Assembly (NCBI GenBank): GCA_965140555.1
Contig: OZ223259.1
Location: 2,852,001-2,916,000 of the forward strand
Direction: 5' to 3'
From: UBA1351 sp965140555
GTDB taxonomy: Bacteria > Bacillota > Clostridia > Lachnospirales > Vallitaleaceae
Length of the DNA stretch: 64,000 bases
A model generated the notes under the pieces. The model made no database searches. It saw only the letters and a list, made by a program, of their open reading frames with translations, and was not told the origin of the DNA. This document shows, in pieces, positions 55,444 to 64,000 of this stretch. How positions within the stretch are numbered: position 1 is the stretch's first letter; each line of letters begins with the position of its first letter. Position numbers and translations under genes: made by a program.

Positions 55444-56240
55444 CGGCGGTAGTCCAGAGGCGTCATAGAAAAGGCCGCTTTAAAATGTTTGTAAAAAGCC
55501 GAGCTACTGGTAAACCCACAAGAATAGGCCACTTCAGTAATGGTTAATTCATCTTCGGCAAGGAGTTGCTTTGCCATATGTAGCCGATAATGAATGAGAT
55601 ATTGCATAGGGGATTTGCCGATGTCTTTCATCATCATGCGATAGAGGTAGGAGCGTTCTAAGCCGGCAGCGGCAGCAATATCCGATATTTTTATGGGATA
55701 AGCATAATTGTGTTGAATAAAAAGTATGGCTTGTTTTACATAGTCGGAGTTTTTGGTGGTCTCTTTCGAAGCCGTAAAAGTTCCAAGGATACGATACAAA
55801 GCCCCAATTTGATATAGGGTATCATAAGAAGTTGACGTCTTTGAAAGAGCTAGGAGCTGTTCAAAGGCGTCTTTTGTATGGGCTGGGGAGGTTGAGTGAG
55901 TGACATGATTGCCAAAATCAAGGCCGAGAGTGGGAAGAATTGTAGGTACATCCTTGCCGTCGAAACCAATCCAATAATAGGCCCATGGGTGGGAGTCGTC
56001 AGCTTGGTAAAGGGTCAAATCACCGGGATAGATCAGGAAGCCTTCGCCCTCTCGGACAGTATAGATTTTATCTCCGACACGGTAGGTACCTTCACCTTCA
56101 ATGATGTAGTGAAAGAGATAGTGCTCTCGCTTAGCCGGTCCGAAACTGTGTCCACAGCGACAGACTTCGTGGCCACAGAAGTATAGATTAAGGCCGAGGG
56201 CAAGTGAGGGATGTAAGTAATATTGGAAATCTTGTGGCAT
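55437..56240 (-). CDS. AraC-family regulator (likely controls the GH4 gene)
   Basis: 267 residues from the ATG at 56240, preceded by AGGAGG; longer starts up to 56294 lack one. Cupin sensor about 20-110 (EHYLFHYIIEGEGTYRVGDKIY) and a double helix-turn-helix at about 165-265 (ISDIAAAAGLERSYLYRMM; LTITEVAYSCGFTSSSAFYKHFK). Divergent from the alpha-galactosidase gene across 120 bp, so it is its likely activator, as in RafR/MelR-type systems. Confidence 0.9.
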   Translation of the reverse strand: MPQDFQYYLHPSLALGLNLYFCGHEVCRCGHSFGPAKREHYLFHYIIEGEGTYRVGDKIYTVREGEGFLIYPGDLTLYQADDSHPWAYYWIGFDGKDVPTILPTLGLDFGNHVTHSTSPAHTKDAFEQLLALSKTSTSYDTLYQIGALYRILGTFTASKETTKNSDYVKQAILFIQHNYAYPIKISDIAAAAGLERSYLYRMMMKDIGKSPMQYLIHYRLHMAKQLLAEDELTITEVAYSCGFTSSSAFYKHFKAAFSMTPLDYRRQ

Positions 56241-56360
56241 AAGAACCTCCTGTTTGTCTACAAAAAACAACATTTTGACAATGAATAGCAACAAAGGTTG
56301 TAGCTGTTAGCTGTCAGATTGATATACTGTGAGTATAACAGATTACAGGAGGTTAGGTAA
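56241..56360. promoter_or_regulatory. Divergent control region between araC-type gene and GH4
   Basis: A good -10 element TATACT near 56322 for the GH4 gene but no proper -35 element at 17 bp, as expected for an AraC-activated promoter. Confidence 0.4.
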
Positions 56361-57683
56361 ATGATAAAAATAACATTTATGGGTGCGGGAAGCACTGTTT
56401 TTGCTAAAAATGTATTGGGTGATTGCATGTGTACAGAGGTATTAAACAGCAGTAGGATTGCGTTGTATGATATTGATGCACAGCGATTGGAAGAGTCCAG
56501 AATTGTGTTGGAAGCGATTAATAAAAACATCAATCAAGGCAAGGCAACAATTGAGACATACTTAGGTGTGGAACAACGACGAGAAGCACTTCAAGGTGCA
56601 GACTTTGTGATTAATGCAATCCAAGTCGGCGGATATGAGCCATGTACGGTAACGGACTTTGAGATTCCCAAGAAATACGGTTTAAAACAAACAATCGGGG
56701 ATACATTAGGTATTGGGGGCATCATGCGTGGCTTACGAACCATTCCTGTCATGGCTGAATTTGCCAAAGATATGGAAGACGTATGTCCGGATGCATGGTT
56801 TTTAAACTATACGAATCCAATGGCTATTCTGACAGGATATATGCAACGGTATACATCCATTAAAACTATAGGACTCTGCCATAGTGTTCAAATATGTTCC
56901 AATGATCTATTGAAAAATTTGGATATGGAAGACAAATTAGAAGGACGTCGAGAATTGATAGCCGGTATTAATCATATGGCATGGCTTCTTGAATTGCGAG
57001 ACAAAGAAGGCAATGATCTATATCCGGAAATCAAAAAGAGAGCAGCAAAGAAGAATCAAGAAGAAAAGCATAATGATATGGTGCGGTTCGATTACATCGA
57101 TAAGTTCGGATACTACTGTACAGAATCCTCCGAACATAATAGTGAATACAATCCTTTTTATATTAAAGCCAACTATCCTGAACTCATTGATACCTTTAAT
57201 ATTCCTCTGGATGAGTACCCGAGACGATGTGTTGCGCAGATTAAAGGGTGGGAAAAGCAAAAAGAAGAAATCCTTCAAGGGGGTGAAGTATCCCATGAAC
57301 GGTCCCATGAATATGCGTCTTATATTCTGGAGGCGATTGTTACAGGAAAAACACTACGCATCGGTGCCAATGTTCTAAATCACAATCTTATCGACAATTT
57401 GCCGAAAGAGGCATGTGTTGAAGTTCCTTGCTTGGTAAGTGGCAACGGGATATTACCGTGTCATGTAGGTCCATTGCCAACACAACTAGCGGCTATGAAT
57501 TCCAGCAATATATATCCGCAGTTATTGACAATCGAAGCGGCAATAACCAAAGATCGGGAGAAGATTTACCAAGCAGCGTATATGGACCCTCATACAGGCT
57601 CGGAGTTATCGTTAGAGGATATTCGAAAAATGTGTGATGAGCTGATTGAAGCTCATGGGGAGTATATGGCTATGTATCGTTAA
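56361..57683 (+). CDS. melA: GH4 alpha-galactosidase (MelA type)
   Basis: 440 residues, ATG after AGGAGG. Rossmann start ITFMGAGSTVFAKN, LNYTNPMA at about 150, metal-binding Cys173 followed by His174 in GLCHSVQ, and His205 in GINHMAW. Cys-His-Ser is the alpha-galactosidase/alpha-galacturonidase signature within GH4. NAD+ and Mn2+ dependent, acts on unphosphorylated alpha-galactosides such as melibiose or on galacturonides; the GH88 gene nearby leaves a uronide substrate open. Confidence 0.9.
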   Translation: MIKITFMGAGSTVFAKNVLGDCMCTEVLNSSRIALYDIDAQRLEESRIVLEAINKNINQGKATIETYLGVEQRREALQGADFVINAIQVGGYEPCTVTDFEIPKKYGLKQTIGDTLGIGGIMRGLRTIPVMAEFAKDMEDVCPDAWFLNYTNPMAILTGYMQRYTSIKTIGLCHSVQICSNDLLKNLDMEDKLEGRRELIAGINHMAWLLELRDKEGNDLYPEIKKRAAKKNQEEKHNDMVRFDYIDKFGYYCTESSEHNSEYNPFYIKANYPELIDTFNIPLDEYPRRCVAQIKGWEKQKEEILQGGEVSHERSHEYASYILEAIVTGKTLRIGANVLNHNLIDNLPKEACVEVPCLVSGNGILPCHVGPLPTQLAAMNSSNIYPQLLTIEAAITKDREKIYQAAYMDPHTGSELSLEDIRKMCDELIEAHGEYMAMYR

Positions 57684-57700
57684 TGCGATAAGATGAATCA

Positions 57701-58498
57701 TTAGTGAATGGGAGGGGCATACGTCATCCGGTATTGTGTGGGCGTTAGTCCCTCTTGTTTTTTGAATTGGCGCATAAAATGAAGGTCGTTATCGTAGCCG
57801 CAATGGGTGGCAATGTGATTCATGGTCATGGAAGTAGCGGATAGATAGAATTTTGCCCGCTCTATTCGTGCGGCTATAACCTCTTGAATACAGGTTGTGC
57901 CAAAAATTTCTTTGTATAGATGCTGAAGATAAGAAGGACTCATATGTACCATGGATGCCATGCGGTCAATGGTCCAATTTTCATCGGGAGAATTATGAAT
58001 TGTTATACGTAGTTCCTCTAGAAGAGGGCGATGTTTACTATGCTTGATTGGGATAGTATGATGGCTATTATAGGCTTGGTCCAAGCTATAGAGAAGCAGG
58101 CGTAATGTTGCATCATGGATAGATTGCTGGTGTTTACCCGGGGTAAGCGATTGATTGACAAGTAATCGGGCATAGTTTGTCATCGGCGATAAGGACGACA
58201 AGTAAATGGGCGTGTTAAAGGGAAGGGAAAAGTCGTTCCAGAAAGAGGATTCGTTTTGGATGTCAAAGTGAATCCAGTCATCATTGAAGCCGGCATGGTC
58301 ACTTCCATAATGCATCGGGACAAGACGGTCATAGAGAATGGCCATCATAGGTGCGGTCCGTTGAGGGGATTCGTCCATATAAAAAAAAGCGTCCGTTTTT
58401 ATAAGGAGTAGAATATAGTGATTCACGCCTTCCGGACGGTGAATCTCAAAAGGTGTGCTGTGTTTGGAATCGTGACCGCAATAAAGCAACTGTAGCAT
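57701..58498 (-). CDS. AraC-family regulator (likely controls the GH88 gene)
   Basis: 265 residues. A short cupin-like sensor (about 1-100), then a helix-turn-helix pair at about 165-260 (WTIDRMASMVHMSPSYLQHLYKE; MTMNHIATHCGYDNDLHFMRQFKK). It is transcribed away from the GH88 gene across 149 bp and lies 17 bp from the end of the convergent melA. The ATG at 58498 is preceded by GAGGAGCCC. Confidence 0.88.
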   Translation of the reverse strand: MLQLLYCGHDSKHSTPFEIHRPEGVNHYILLLIKTDAFFYMDESPQRTAPMMAILYDRLVPMHYGSDHAGFNDDWIHFDIQNESSFWNDFSLPFNTPIYLSSLSPMTNYARLLVNQSLTPGKHQQSIHDATLRLLLYSLDQAYNSHHTIPIKHSKHRPLLEELRITIHNSPDENWTIDRMASMVHMSPSYLQHLYKEIFGTTCIQEVIAARIERAKFYLSATSMTMNHIATHCGYDNDLHFMRQFKKQEGLTPTQYRMTYAPPIH

Positions 58499-58647
58499 AG
58501 CAAGGGCTCCTCTTCATAAAAAAGCAGAATATATCAGTTGATAATAGTATACTACATTGTTTTTATAGGTGTAAAGGTATAACATAATAGTGAAAGTAGC
58601 AGAATACATCAGTCGCATATAGGTGCTATACAATTAGGAGGAGAACG

Positions 58648-59799
58648 ATGAAATACGTACAGGAACAATGGTTAGAAGATGTATACAATAAGATTTTACA
58701 TAAGATGGCATGGGTAAGTGAAAAAAATCAAGATAAGATTCCTTATACAACAAAGGAAGGCAATTATGATGATTTTCGAGACAGTCATAAAAATTCTCGT
58801 ATAAACGAAGGCATTAATTGGTGGACCAATGGCTTTTGGGCGGGGATATTATGGCAACTTTATCATGAAACGAAAGAGGAACGGTACGCAACCATTGCGA
58901 AGCGTTCAGAAGAATGGTTGGATGAGGCGCTTGATAGCTATTATGGATTGCATCATGATGTTGGGTTTATGTGGTTGCACACAGCGGTTGCCGATTATCG
59001 GTTGACAGGTTATGAAAATGGGCGTCGACGTGGCTTGCATGCGGCAAACTTATTGGCCGGTCGATTTAATCCTGTCGGTCGATTTATACGTGCATGGAAT
59101 GATGATCCTCATAGTGACCGACGTGGATGGGCAATTATTGACTGCATGATGAATATCCCGATTCTCTATTGGGCAACAGAAGAAACAGGGGACCCGCGCT
59201 TTAGCCAGATTGCGGAGATGCATGCCCATACAGTACGAGGAAATTTTGTAAGACCTGATGGTTCCGTGGAGCATATTGTGGAATTTGATCCTATGACAGG
59301 GGAAAAAGTGCGTATTTATGGTGGGCAAGGCTACAAAGATGGTTCATCTTGGACGAGAGGACAAGCTTGGGGCCTTTATGGATTTATGTTAAGTTACATC
59401 CATACGGAAAACCCTGATTATTTAAATACAGCCAAACAGATTGCGCATTATTTTATTGCAAATATTCCGGAATCCGGTATCATCCCTTGTGACTTTAGAC
59501 AACCCAAAACACCGGTAATAGAAGATTCGACAGCTGCGGCCATTGCAGCATGCGGGTTGATTGAAATAGCGAAGGCAGTTGATGAAGGTGAAAAGGAGCT
59601 CTATCTGGAAGCGGCGGTCAAATTGGTGAAGACATTGGCAGAAAAACGTTGCGATTTCACGGAGAAAGAGGATGCGATTGTCCTGAATGGGACCGAAGCC
59701 TATCATTCAGATGGCCATCATATGGCGATAATATATGGGGATTATTTCTTTATTGAAGCAGTGAATAAGTTAAGAGGGTCAAATCTCCTGTTATGGTAG
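58648..59799 (+). CDS. GH88/GH105-type unsaturated glycuronyl hydrolase
   Basis: 383 residues, ATG after AGGAGG. (Alpha/alpha)6 barrel with INWWTNGFWAGILWQL near 53-68, catalytic-type Asp in LHHDVGFMWLH (near 107) and Asp in RRGWAIIDCMMNIP (near 170), and SSWTRGQAWGLYGF. It removes unsaturated uronic acids left by polysaccharide lyases, from glycosaminoglycans or rhamnogalacturonan, by hydrating the double bond. No signal peptide, so cytoplasmic. Confidence 0.9.
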   Translation: MKYVQEQWLEDVYNKILHKMAWVSEKNQDKIPYTTKEGNYDDFRDSHKNSRINEGINWWTNGFWAGILWQLYHETKEERYATIAKRSEEWLDEALDSYYGLHHDVGFMWLHTAVADYRLTGYENGRRRGLHAANLLAGRFNPVGRFIRAWNDDPHSDRRGWAIIDCMMNIPILYWATEETGDPRFSQIAEMHAHTVRGNFVRPDGSVEHIVEFDPMTGEKVRIYGGQGYKDGSSWTRGQAWGLYGFMLSYIHTENPDYLNTAKQIAHYFIANIPESGIIPCDFRQPKTPVIEDSTAAAIAACGLIEIAKAVDEGEKELYLEAAVKLVKTLAEKRCDFTEKEDAIVLNGTEAYHSDGHHMAIIYGDYFFIEAVNKLRGSNLLLW

Positions 59800-59908
59800 G
59801 AAGTGGAAAAGAATACATTTTATAGTTGATTTCTAAAGCAGGTACACGTAAACTAGATATAACATTATATAACAAAACATGTTTTAGAAAGTTAATTTAG
59901 GTGTACAT

Positions 59909-60256
59909 ATGAAAATCGTTCGTCAACTTCTTATTATTCTCCTCTTTGTATTTATCGGAGAATCGGTCAGCATTTTTTTACATCTTCCCATACCGGGGAA
60001 TATCATGGGGATGTTGTTTCTGCTGATTGCATTATTAACAGGCCTTTTAAAATTACCACAAATTGAAACAGCTGCCGATTTTTTGCTGGAACATATGGCA
60101 GTGCTATTCATACCGGCAGGCGTGGGGATTCTTACAGTGATGGGGTTTATACAGGATATATGGTTGTTTATTGTGATTATCTCTGTTGTATCTACAATTG
60201 TGGTTATGGCTGCAACAGCCCTTATTGTTAATTTTTTGAGAAAGGGGCGTGAGTAA
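59909..60256 (+). CDS. lrgA: LrgA/CidA holin-like membrane protein
   Basis: 115 residues, four membrane segments, with the LrgA pattern LHLPIPGNIMGMLFLLIALLTG at about 25-46 and AVLFIPAGVGI. LrgAB proteins modulate murein hydrolase activity and in several Bacillota take part in pyruvate uptake. Directly coupled with lrgB. TTTAGGTG before ATG. Confidence 0.93.
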   Translation: MKIVRQLLIILLFVFIGESVSIFLHLPIPGNIMGMLFLLIALLTGLLKLPQIETAADFLLEHMAVLFIPAGVGILTVMGFIQDIWLFIVIISVVSTIVVMAATALIVNFLRKGRE

Positions 60257-60257
60257 T

Positions 60258-60959
60258 ATGGAAGGGATGGACGCATTATTGTATAGTCCCGTTTTTGGCA
60301 TAGGTCTTACTTTTTTGGCCTTCGAATGTGGTGTACTTATACAGAAAAGCACGAAGATTTCATTGCTTAATCCGTTGATGCTTGCGATTATAATAATCGT
60401 AGCCTTTTTGCAAGTGACAGGTATTTCCTATGAAGCATATAATGAAGGCGGGACTATTATTACCTTTTTCCTGGCCCCAACAACGGTTGTTTTGGCAGTT
60501 CCCTTATATCGTAAATTTTCCTTACTACTGGCTAACAAAGTCCCTATACTTATAGGTATCGTAGTCGGTTCAGGTTTTAATATTGCCCTTATTATAGGTC
60601 TTTCACGATCCTTTGGATTGGAGAAAATGATGGAGCGTTCCTTAATTCCCAAGTCCATAACCACTCCGATCGGAATAAGCCTGAGCAATCAGCTGGGTGG
60701 CTATGCGGAGATTACAGTAGCCGCCATAATCATTACGGGAATAACAGGGGCAATTGTTGCACCCCTCATGTTCAAACTATTAAAGATTGAAGACCCTGTG
60801 GCTAGAGGTATTGCCCTCGGAACATCTGCCCATGCATTAGGAACAGTCAAAGCAATGGAGATTGGAGAAACAGAAGGGGCCATGAGCAGTCTTGCTATAG
60901 GAATAGCAGGATTAGTCACTGTATTATTGGCACCGTTATTTATACGAATATTAGGATAA
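60258..60959 (+). CDS. lrgB: LrgB family membrane protein
   Basis: 233 residues from ATG 60258 (AAAGGGG about 10 nt ahead); GTG at 60249, overlapping lrgA, is the alternative. About eight membrane segments, with the family motif SLIPKSITTPIGISLSNQLGG near 135-155 and GTSAHALGTVKAMEIGETEGAMSSLAIG. Partner of LrgA. The terminator at 61005 follows. The LytST-type regulators usual for lrgAB are not adjacent. Confidence 0.93.
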   Translation: MEGMDALLYSPVFGIGLTFLAFECGVLIQKSTKISLLNPLMLAIIIIVAFLQVTGISYEAYNEGGTIITFFLAPTTVVLAVPLYRKFSLLLANKVPILIGIVVGSGFNIALIIGLSRSFGLEKMMERSLIPKSITTPIGISLSNQLGGYAEITVAAIIITGITGAIVAPLMFKLLKIEDPVARGIALGTSAHALGTVKAMEIGETEGAMSSLAIGIAGLVTVLLAPLFIRILG

Positions 60960-61004
60960 TTTCATAAAACAATGGATAGATAGTGTAACATCTTCCCATC
61001 AAAG

Positions 61005-61044
61005 AAACGATACAGTAAGCCACGACTTTCTGTATCGTTTTTTT
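61005..61044 (+). terminator. Rho-independent terminator after lrgAB
   Basis: AAACGATACAG (61005-61015) pairs perfectly with CTGTATCGTTT (61030-61040), 14-nt loop, then T-run. Confidence 0.92.
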
Positions 61045-61243
61045 ATGTCAAAGACGTTTTTTTGTCGTTCCGTAAATTTGCAATGTGAAGCCACTTTGTT
61101 TAAATATTCTGCTGAATAATTAAGAGATAGACAAATAATAGGATGTGAAAATGTAACGAAAACTTCATAAAAATCTCATAGACAGTCTGTTTCTTTGTGT
61201 TAGCATAATAATAACTATAGGATGGGTATGGAAAGGAAATCTT
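61045..61243. promoter_or_regulatory. Upstream region of the response regulator
   Basis: AT-rich, no gene. A TATGGAAAGG stretch serves as ribosome site before 61244. No clear consensus promoter picked. Confidence 0.3.
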
Positions 61244-62383
61244 ATGTTTGATTTGCTAATTGTTGATGATAATATGAATAACTTAAAGGTATTGATTAAT
61301 ATGCTTAATACGAAGGGCTATAGGAATCGAATTGCAACGGGTGGAAAAATGGCGATTAAGTCCGTTCGTACTAAGAAACCGGACCTTATTTTGTTGGATA
61401 TCAATATGCCGGATATGACAGGGTATGATGTTTGCCGTTTGATTAAACAAGATAGAAATACAAGGGATATACCGATTATATTTATATCAGCCAATACACA
61501 GACAGATGATATAGTCAAAGGGTTTGATATGGGTGGAGCGGATTATATTACAAAGCCTTTCAAATGGCAGGAAGTCATTGCAAGAGTTGATGCACAAATT
61601 GAGATAATCAAGAATAAGCGTGAAGTTGAAGTCTTGTTGTCGAAGACTTTTGTGGGAAGTGTGCAGATTATGATGGACCTTCTGATGACAACAAAGCCTT
61701 CTTTATTCAACCATGGAAGTACCGTCAAACAGATTATGAAGAAAATGATAGATGCTATGGATATTAGACATACATGGGTCTATGAAATTGCTGCTATGCT
61801 ATCGGTTCTGGGATTTGTCATGTTGCCTGATGAAGTTATCGTAGAGTACTTATCCGGTCATATACATGCGATTTCAACGAAGGATAAAAAAGAGGCGAGT
61901 GAATTTACGGTTAATCTCATTACGAAGATTCCCAGGTTAGAGCCTGTGAAGAAAATCATTGAATTACAGGAAGTCGGTGTACCGCTTAAATTACTCGAAA
62001 TTCCTATTGAGGAATGGCCGGTAGAAGAAAAAGGGGCACATATGCTGATGCTTATTATGGAATATTTGGAATGGCGAAGTGTATCACCTCTTCAAGAAGA
62101 AGCCTTTGATAAAATACGTGAGAGGACAAGTCAGTATCATCCTAAATTAATAGAGCTATTGATTCAGGTAGAAAAACAGAAGATGAATGGCAAGGAGATG
62201 TCGATTCTTATTGAAGACCTCCGACTGGGGAATATTCTAAGTAGAGATTTGTTTACAGTAGAAGACGTAAAACTGCTGAAGGCAGATACTATTATAACGG
62301 ATAACATCCTTACGTTGTTGAATAAATATCGGAAAGACATGAGACTAAAAGAACCGGTATATGTATGGAAAAATAGGCAATAG
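61244..62383 (+). CDS. Response regulator with a degenerate HD-GYP-like output domain
   Basis: 379 residues. REC domain at 1-122: acidic pair IVDDN at the start, phosphoacceptor Asp52 in LLDINMPD, Lys in ITKPF. The rest follows the HD-GYP layout (FVGSVQIMMDLL, then HGSTVKQIMKKMIDAM, AAMLSVLGFVMLPDEVI, LITKIPRLEPVKKIIELQE) but the HDxGK motif reads SVLGF and the HH-GYP stretch is gone. It is probably not a c-di-GMP phosphodiesterase and may work by protein contact. A PAS sensor gene follows. Confidence 0.85.
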   Translation: MFDLLIVDDNMNNLKVLINMLNTKGYRNRIATGGKMAIKSVRTKKPDLILLDINMPDMTGYDVCRLIKQDRNTRDIPIIFISANTQTDDIVKGFDMGGADYITKPFKWQEVIARVDAQIEIIKNKREVEVLLSKTFVGSVQIMMDLLMTTKPSLFNHGSTVKQIMKKMIDAMDIRHTWVYEIAAMLSVLGFVMLPDEVIVEYLSGHIHAISTKDKKEASEFTVNLITKIPRLEPVKKIIELQEVGVPLKLLEIPIEEWPVEEKGAHMLMLIMEYLEWRSVSPLQEEAFDKIRERTSQYHPKLIELLIQVEKQKMNGKEMSILIEDLRLGNILSRDLFTVEDVKLLKADTIITDNILTLLNKYRKDMRLKEPVYVWKNRQ

Positions 62384-62430
62384 ATACGACGAAAGAAATC
62401 TATTTGTTATAGGGAAAGAGGAAAAAGACA

Positions 62431-64000
62431 TTGAAAAGGAATACACTAATGAGAAGTGTTATGGGAAATAGTTTGAAAGTGGCAGTGGTCCTTTTGCTCT
62501 TTTATATCATTTTTTTCATTATAATTGTATACAGTCGTGTTTCTGAAGAGAAGAGTTTTCAATCAAAGTGGATTGAAGAGGAAGAAAATATTATCCACGA
62601 AATATTTGAAAATCATATTTCCGATGCTTTTTTCTTAGGAGATTATGCAACGAAAGAAATCCAGGCTATACAGAAAGAGGATTATGCGCATTTAGAAAAT
62701 ATTTTATATACATTCGCTGTAAATAAAGGAATCTATTATCAGGTGAAATATGTGGATAAGGATGGGATTGAACGTGTAAAGGTTCAAAAGTCCAGGGACA
62801 ATTATCGTATCTTATCCCCCAATGAGCTTCAAGATAAATCCGACCGTTATTATCTGAATGTGGACTATCAAAATGCCAACCAAGTGTATTTTTCGAAAAT
62901 TGAACTAAATGTGGAAAACGGTATTATAGAAAGACCGTATATACCCGTATTGCGTATTGTGAAACCGATATATGTAGAAGGAGAAATCAATGGCTATATT
63001 ATACTAAATTATAATATGGAGCGGATACTAAAGCGATTCAAAAATTCAACAGCTCAACAATCGAATATACTCTATCTAGTGAACAAAGATCAATATTGGT
63101 TAGCCGGACCGGAAGCGGTTGAATCATGGGGATTTATATTTAATGATAAAGAAAATGCCCAAGTGAAAGAATATGATCCCAATTTGTCACAAGCCCTATT
63201 GAAAGAAGATAGAGGGAGTGTTTATGGCTATACCGGTATCTATACATTTCGAAAGTATACGAGTAATAATGATAGTAACTTAAGTTATGTGGATGTTATT
63301 GAAGCGGAAGAATGGAGTATCATTATGTTCTCTTCGTATTTATCCATTTTTGGGGCACAGATTATAACCTTGACAGCTGGGTTGATACTGGTTTTGGGCT
63401 TTAGTATTGTTCTTATCTATTTGTATCAAAAGAGGAAAATAGAGCGGACAAGTGAAGTTCAAGCAAAGATGGAATATGAGAAAAAAATGGTAATGGTCAC
63501 GGAATCTGTTCAAGATGCCATTGTAATGATTAATAGCCAAGGTCTAATTCAGTTTTGGAATCAAGGTGCTGTCAATATGTTTGGCTATCAGAAGGATGAA
63601 ATTATGCAAAAAGAGATATATAGTCTGATGGATAAGGAGAGCTATCTGAAAGAAGCCCATGAGATTATGAAAGAATATCAGACACCAGGAACTGAACCGC
63701 TGATAGCTAATCGCCATGAAGTTATAGCTAAGAGAAAAGACGGAACGACCTTTTATGCAAATATTCACATAGGGTCTGTTTATATGAATGAAGAATGGGG
63801 GGCAGTCGGAATCATCCGTGATATAACGGAAGAAAAAATGCGTGTTAATGAATTGCAGAAACTTTCACGTGCAGTCGAAACAGCCATTGATACCATTGTC
63901 ATATTAGATGCTATCGGACAGGTCCAATTTGTGAATCAAGCGTTTCTGGATGTGTCCGGTCTGAGTGAAGAGGCCGTAAAAGAAGGTGCCTTTAATACCG
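62431..64000 (+). CDS. Membrane sensor with Cache-type outer domain and PAS repeats (cut by window end)
   Basis: Open to the right edge, 523 residues visible. Start TTG 62431 (AAGAGGAAAA ahead) or ATG 62449; both are in frame. A first membrane span at about 14-33, an outer dCache-like domain at about 35-300 (YQVKYVDKDGIERVKV), a second span at about 310-332, a first PAS at about 355-465 (AIVMINSQGLIQFWNQGAVNMFGYQ; DITEEK at its end) and the start of a second PAS at about 480. The output domain, histidine kinase or GGDEF, lies outside. Likely partner of the response regulator upstream. Confidence 0.9.
   Translation, partial: MKRNTLMRSVMGNSLKVAVVLLLFYIIFFIIIVYSRVSEEKSFQSKWIEEEENIIHEIFENHISDAFFLGDYATKEIQAIQKEDYAHLENILYTFAVNKGIYYQVKYVDKDGIERVKVQKSRDNYRILSPNELQDKSDRYYLNVDYQNANQVYFSKIELNVENGIIERPYIPVLRIVKPIYVEGEINGYIILNYNMERILKRFKNSTAQQSNILYLVNKDQYWLAGPEAVESWGFIFNDKENAQVKEYDPNLSQALLKEDRGSVYGYTGIYTFRKYTSNNDSNLSYVDVIEAEEWSIIMFSSYLSIFGAQIITLTAGLILVLGFSIVLIYLYQKRKIERTSEVQAKMEYEKKMVMVTESVQDAIVMINSQGLIQFWNQGAVNMFGYQKDEIMQKEIYSLMDKESYLKEAHEIMKEYQTPGTEPLIANRHEVIAKRKDGTTFYANIHIGSVYMNEEWGAVGIIRDITEEKMRVNELQKLSRAVETAIDTIVILDAIGQVQFVNQAFLDVSGLSEEAVKEGAFNT

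Overview
The window looks like chromosomal DNA of a low-GC Gram-positive anaerobe (Bacillota, Clostridia; a Lachnospirales-type carbohydrate degrader is my best guess). The grounds are strong AGGAGG-type ribosome sites, TTGACA/TATACT-type promoters with 17-bp spacing, an lrgAB pair, many GntR/AraC/TetR regulators and a large set of glycoside hydrolases without signal peptides. No rRNA or tRNA gene was seen.

Layout. 1-8 kb is a mobile, partly decayed region. It holds the end of an unknown secreted-type protein, CRISPR array 1, two ~1-kb near-identical copies of a P-loop kinase cassette, the last two domains of a group II intron, an IS3-family element with a nonsense codon, and array 2. 8.2-16.1 kb is a type III-B (Cmr) operon led by a CorA-like membrane protein: corA, cmr1-like, cas10 without an HD domain, cmr3, cmr4, cmr5, cmr6, then the eroded array 3. 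16.8-33.7 kb is a mannoside/N-glycan-type utilisation locus: AraC, GH38, GH2, MATE, GntR, ABC importer, GH4, PfkB kinase, GH125. 33.8-44.6 kb is a type I-B locus bracketed by arrays 4 and 5: cas6 and cas8b (both frameshifted), cas7, cas5, cas3, cas4, cas1, cas2. 44.7-48.3 kb is a set of redox and housekeeping genes. 48.6-59.8 kb carries GH20, a SWIM/SNF2 helicase, TetR plus hydrolase, and AraC-controlled GH4 and GH88 genes. 60-64 kb holds lrgAB and a REC/pseudo-HD-GYP regulator beside a PAS sensor cut by the window end.

How it works together. All five arrays share one 30-bp repeat and one ~170-bp leader, so a single Cas1-Cas2-Cas4 set and a single Cas6 would have to serve both effector types. 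The III-B operon has no cas6, cas1 or cas2 of its own. Nearly every spacer has a protein-like open frame on the strand complementary to the crRNA, which means guides antisense to mRNA, as a type III effector needs. One spacer matches the RadC JAMM motif. An HD-less Cas10 next to CorA resembles the SAM-AMP signalling systems known from Bacteroides, but no NrN phosphodiesterase or SAM-AMP lyase is visible here. If the frameshifts in cas6 and cas8b are real, type I-B interference is dead and crRNA processing must come from elsewhere; this is the main point to check.

The sugar loci are built for import and intracellular breakdown: an ABC transporter, not a PTS, is paired with cytoplasmic glycosidases and a sugar kinase.
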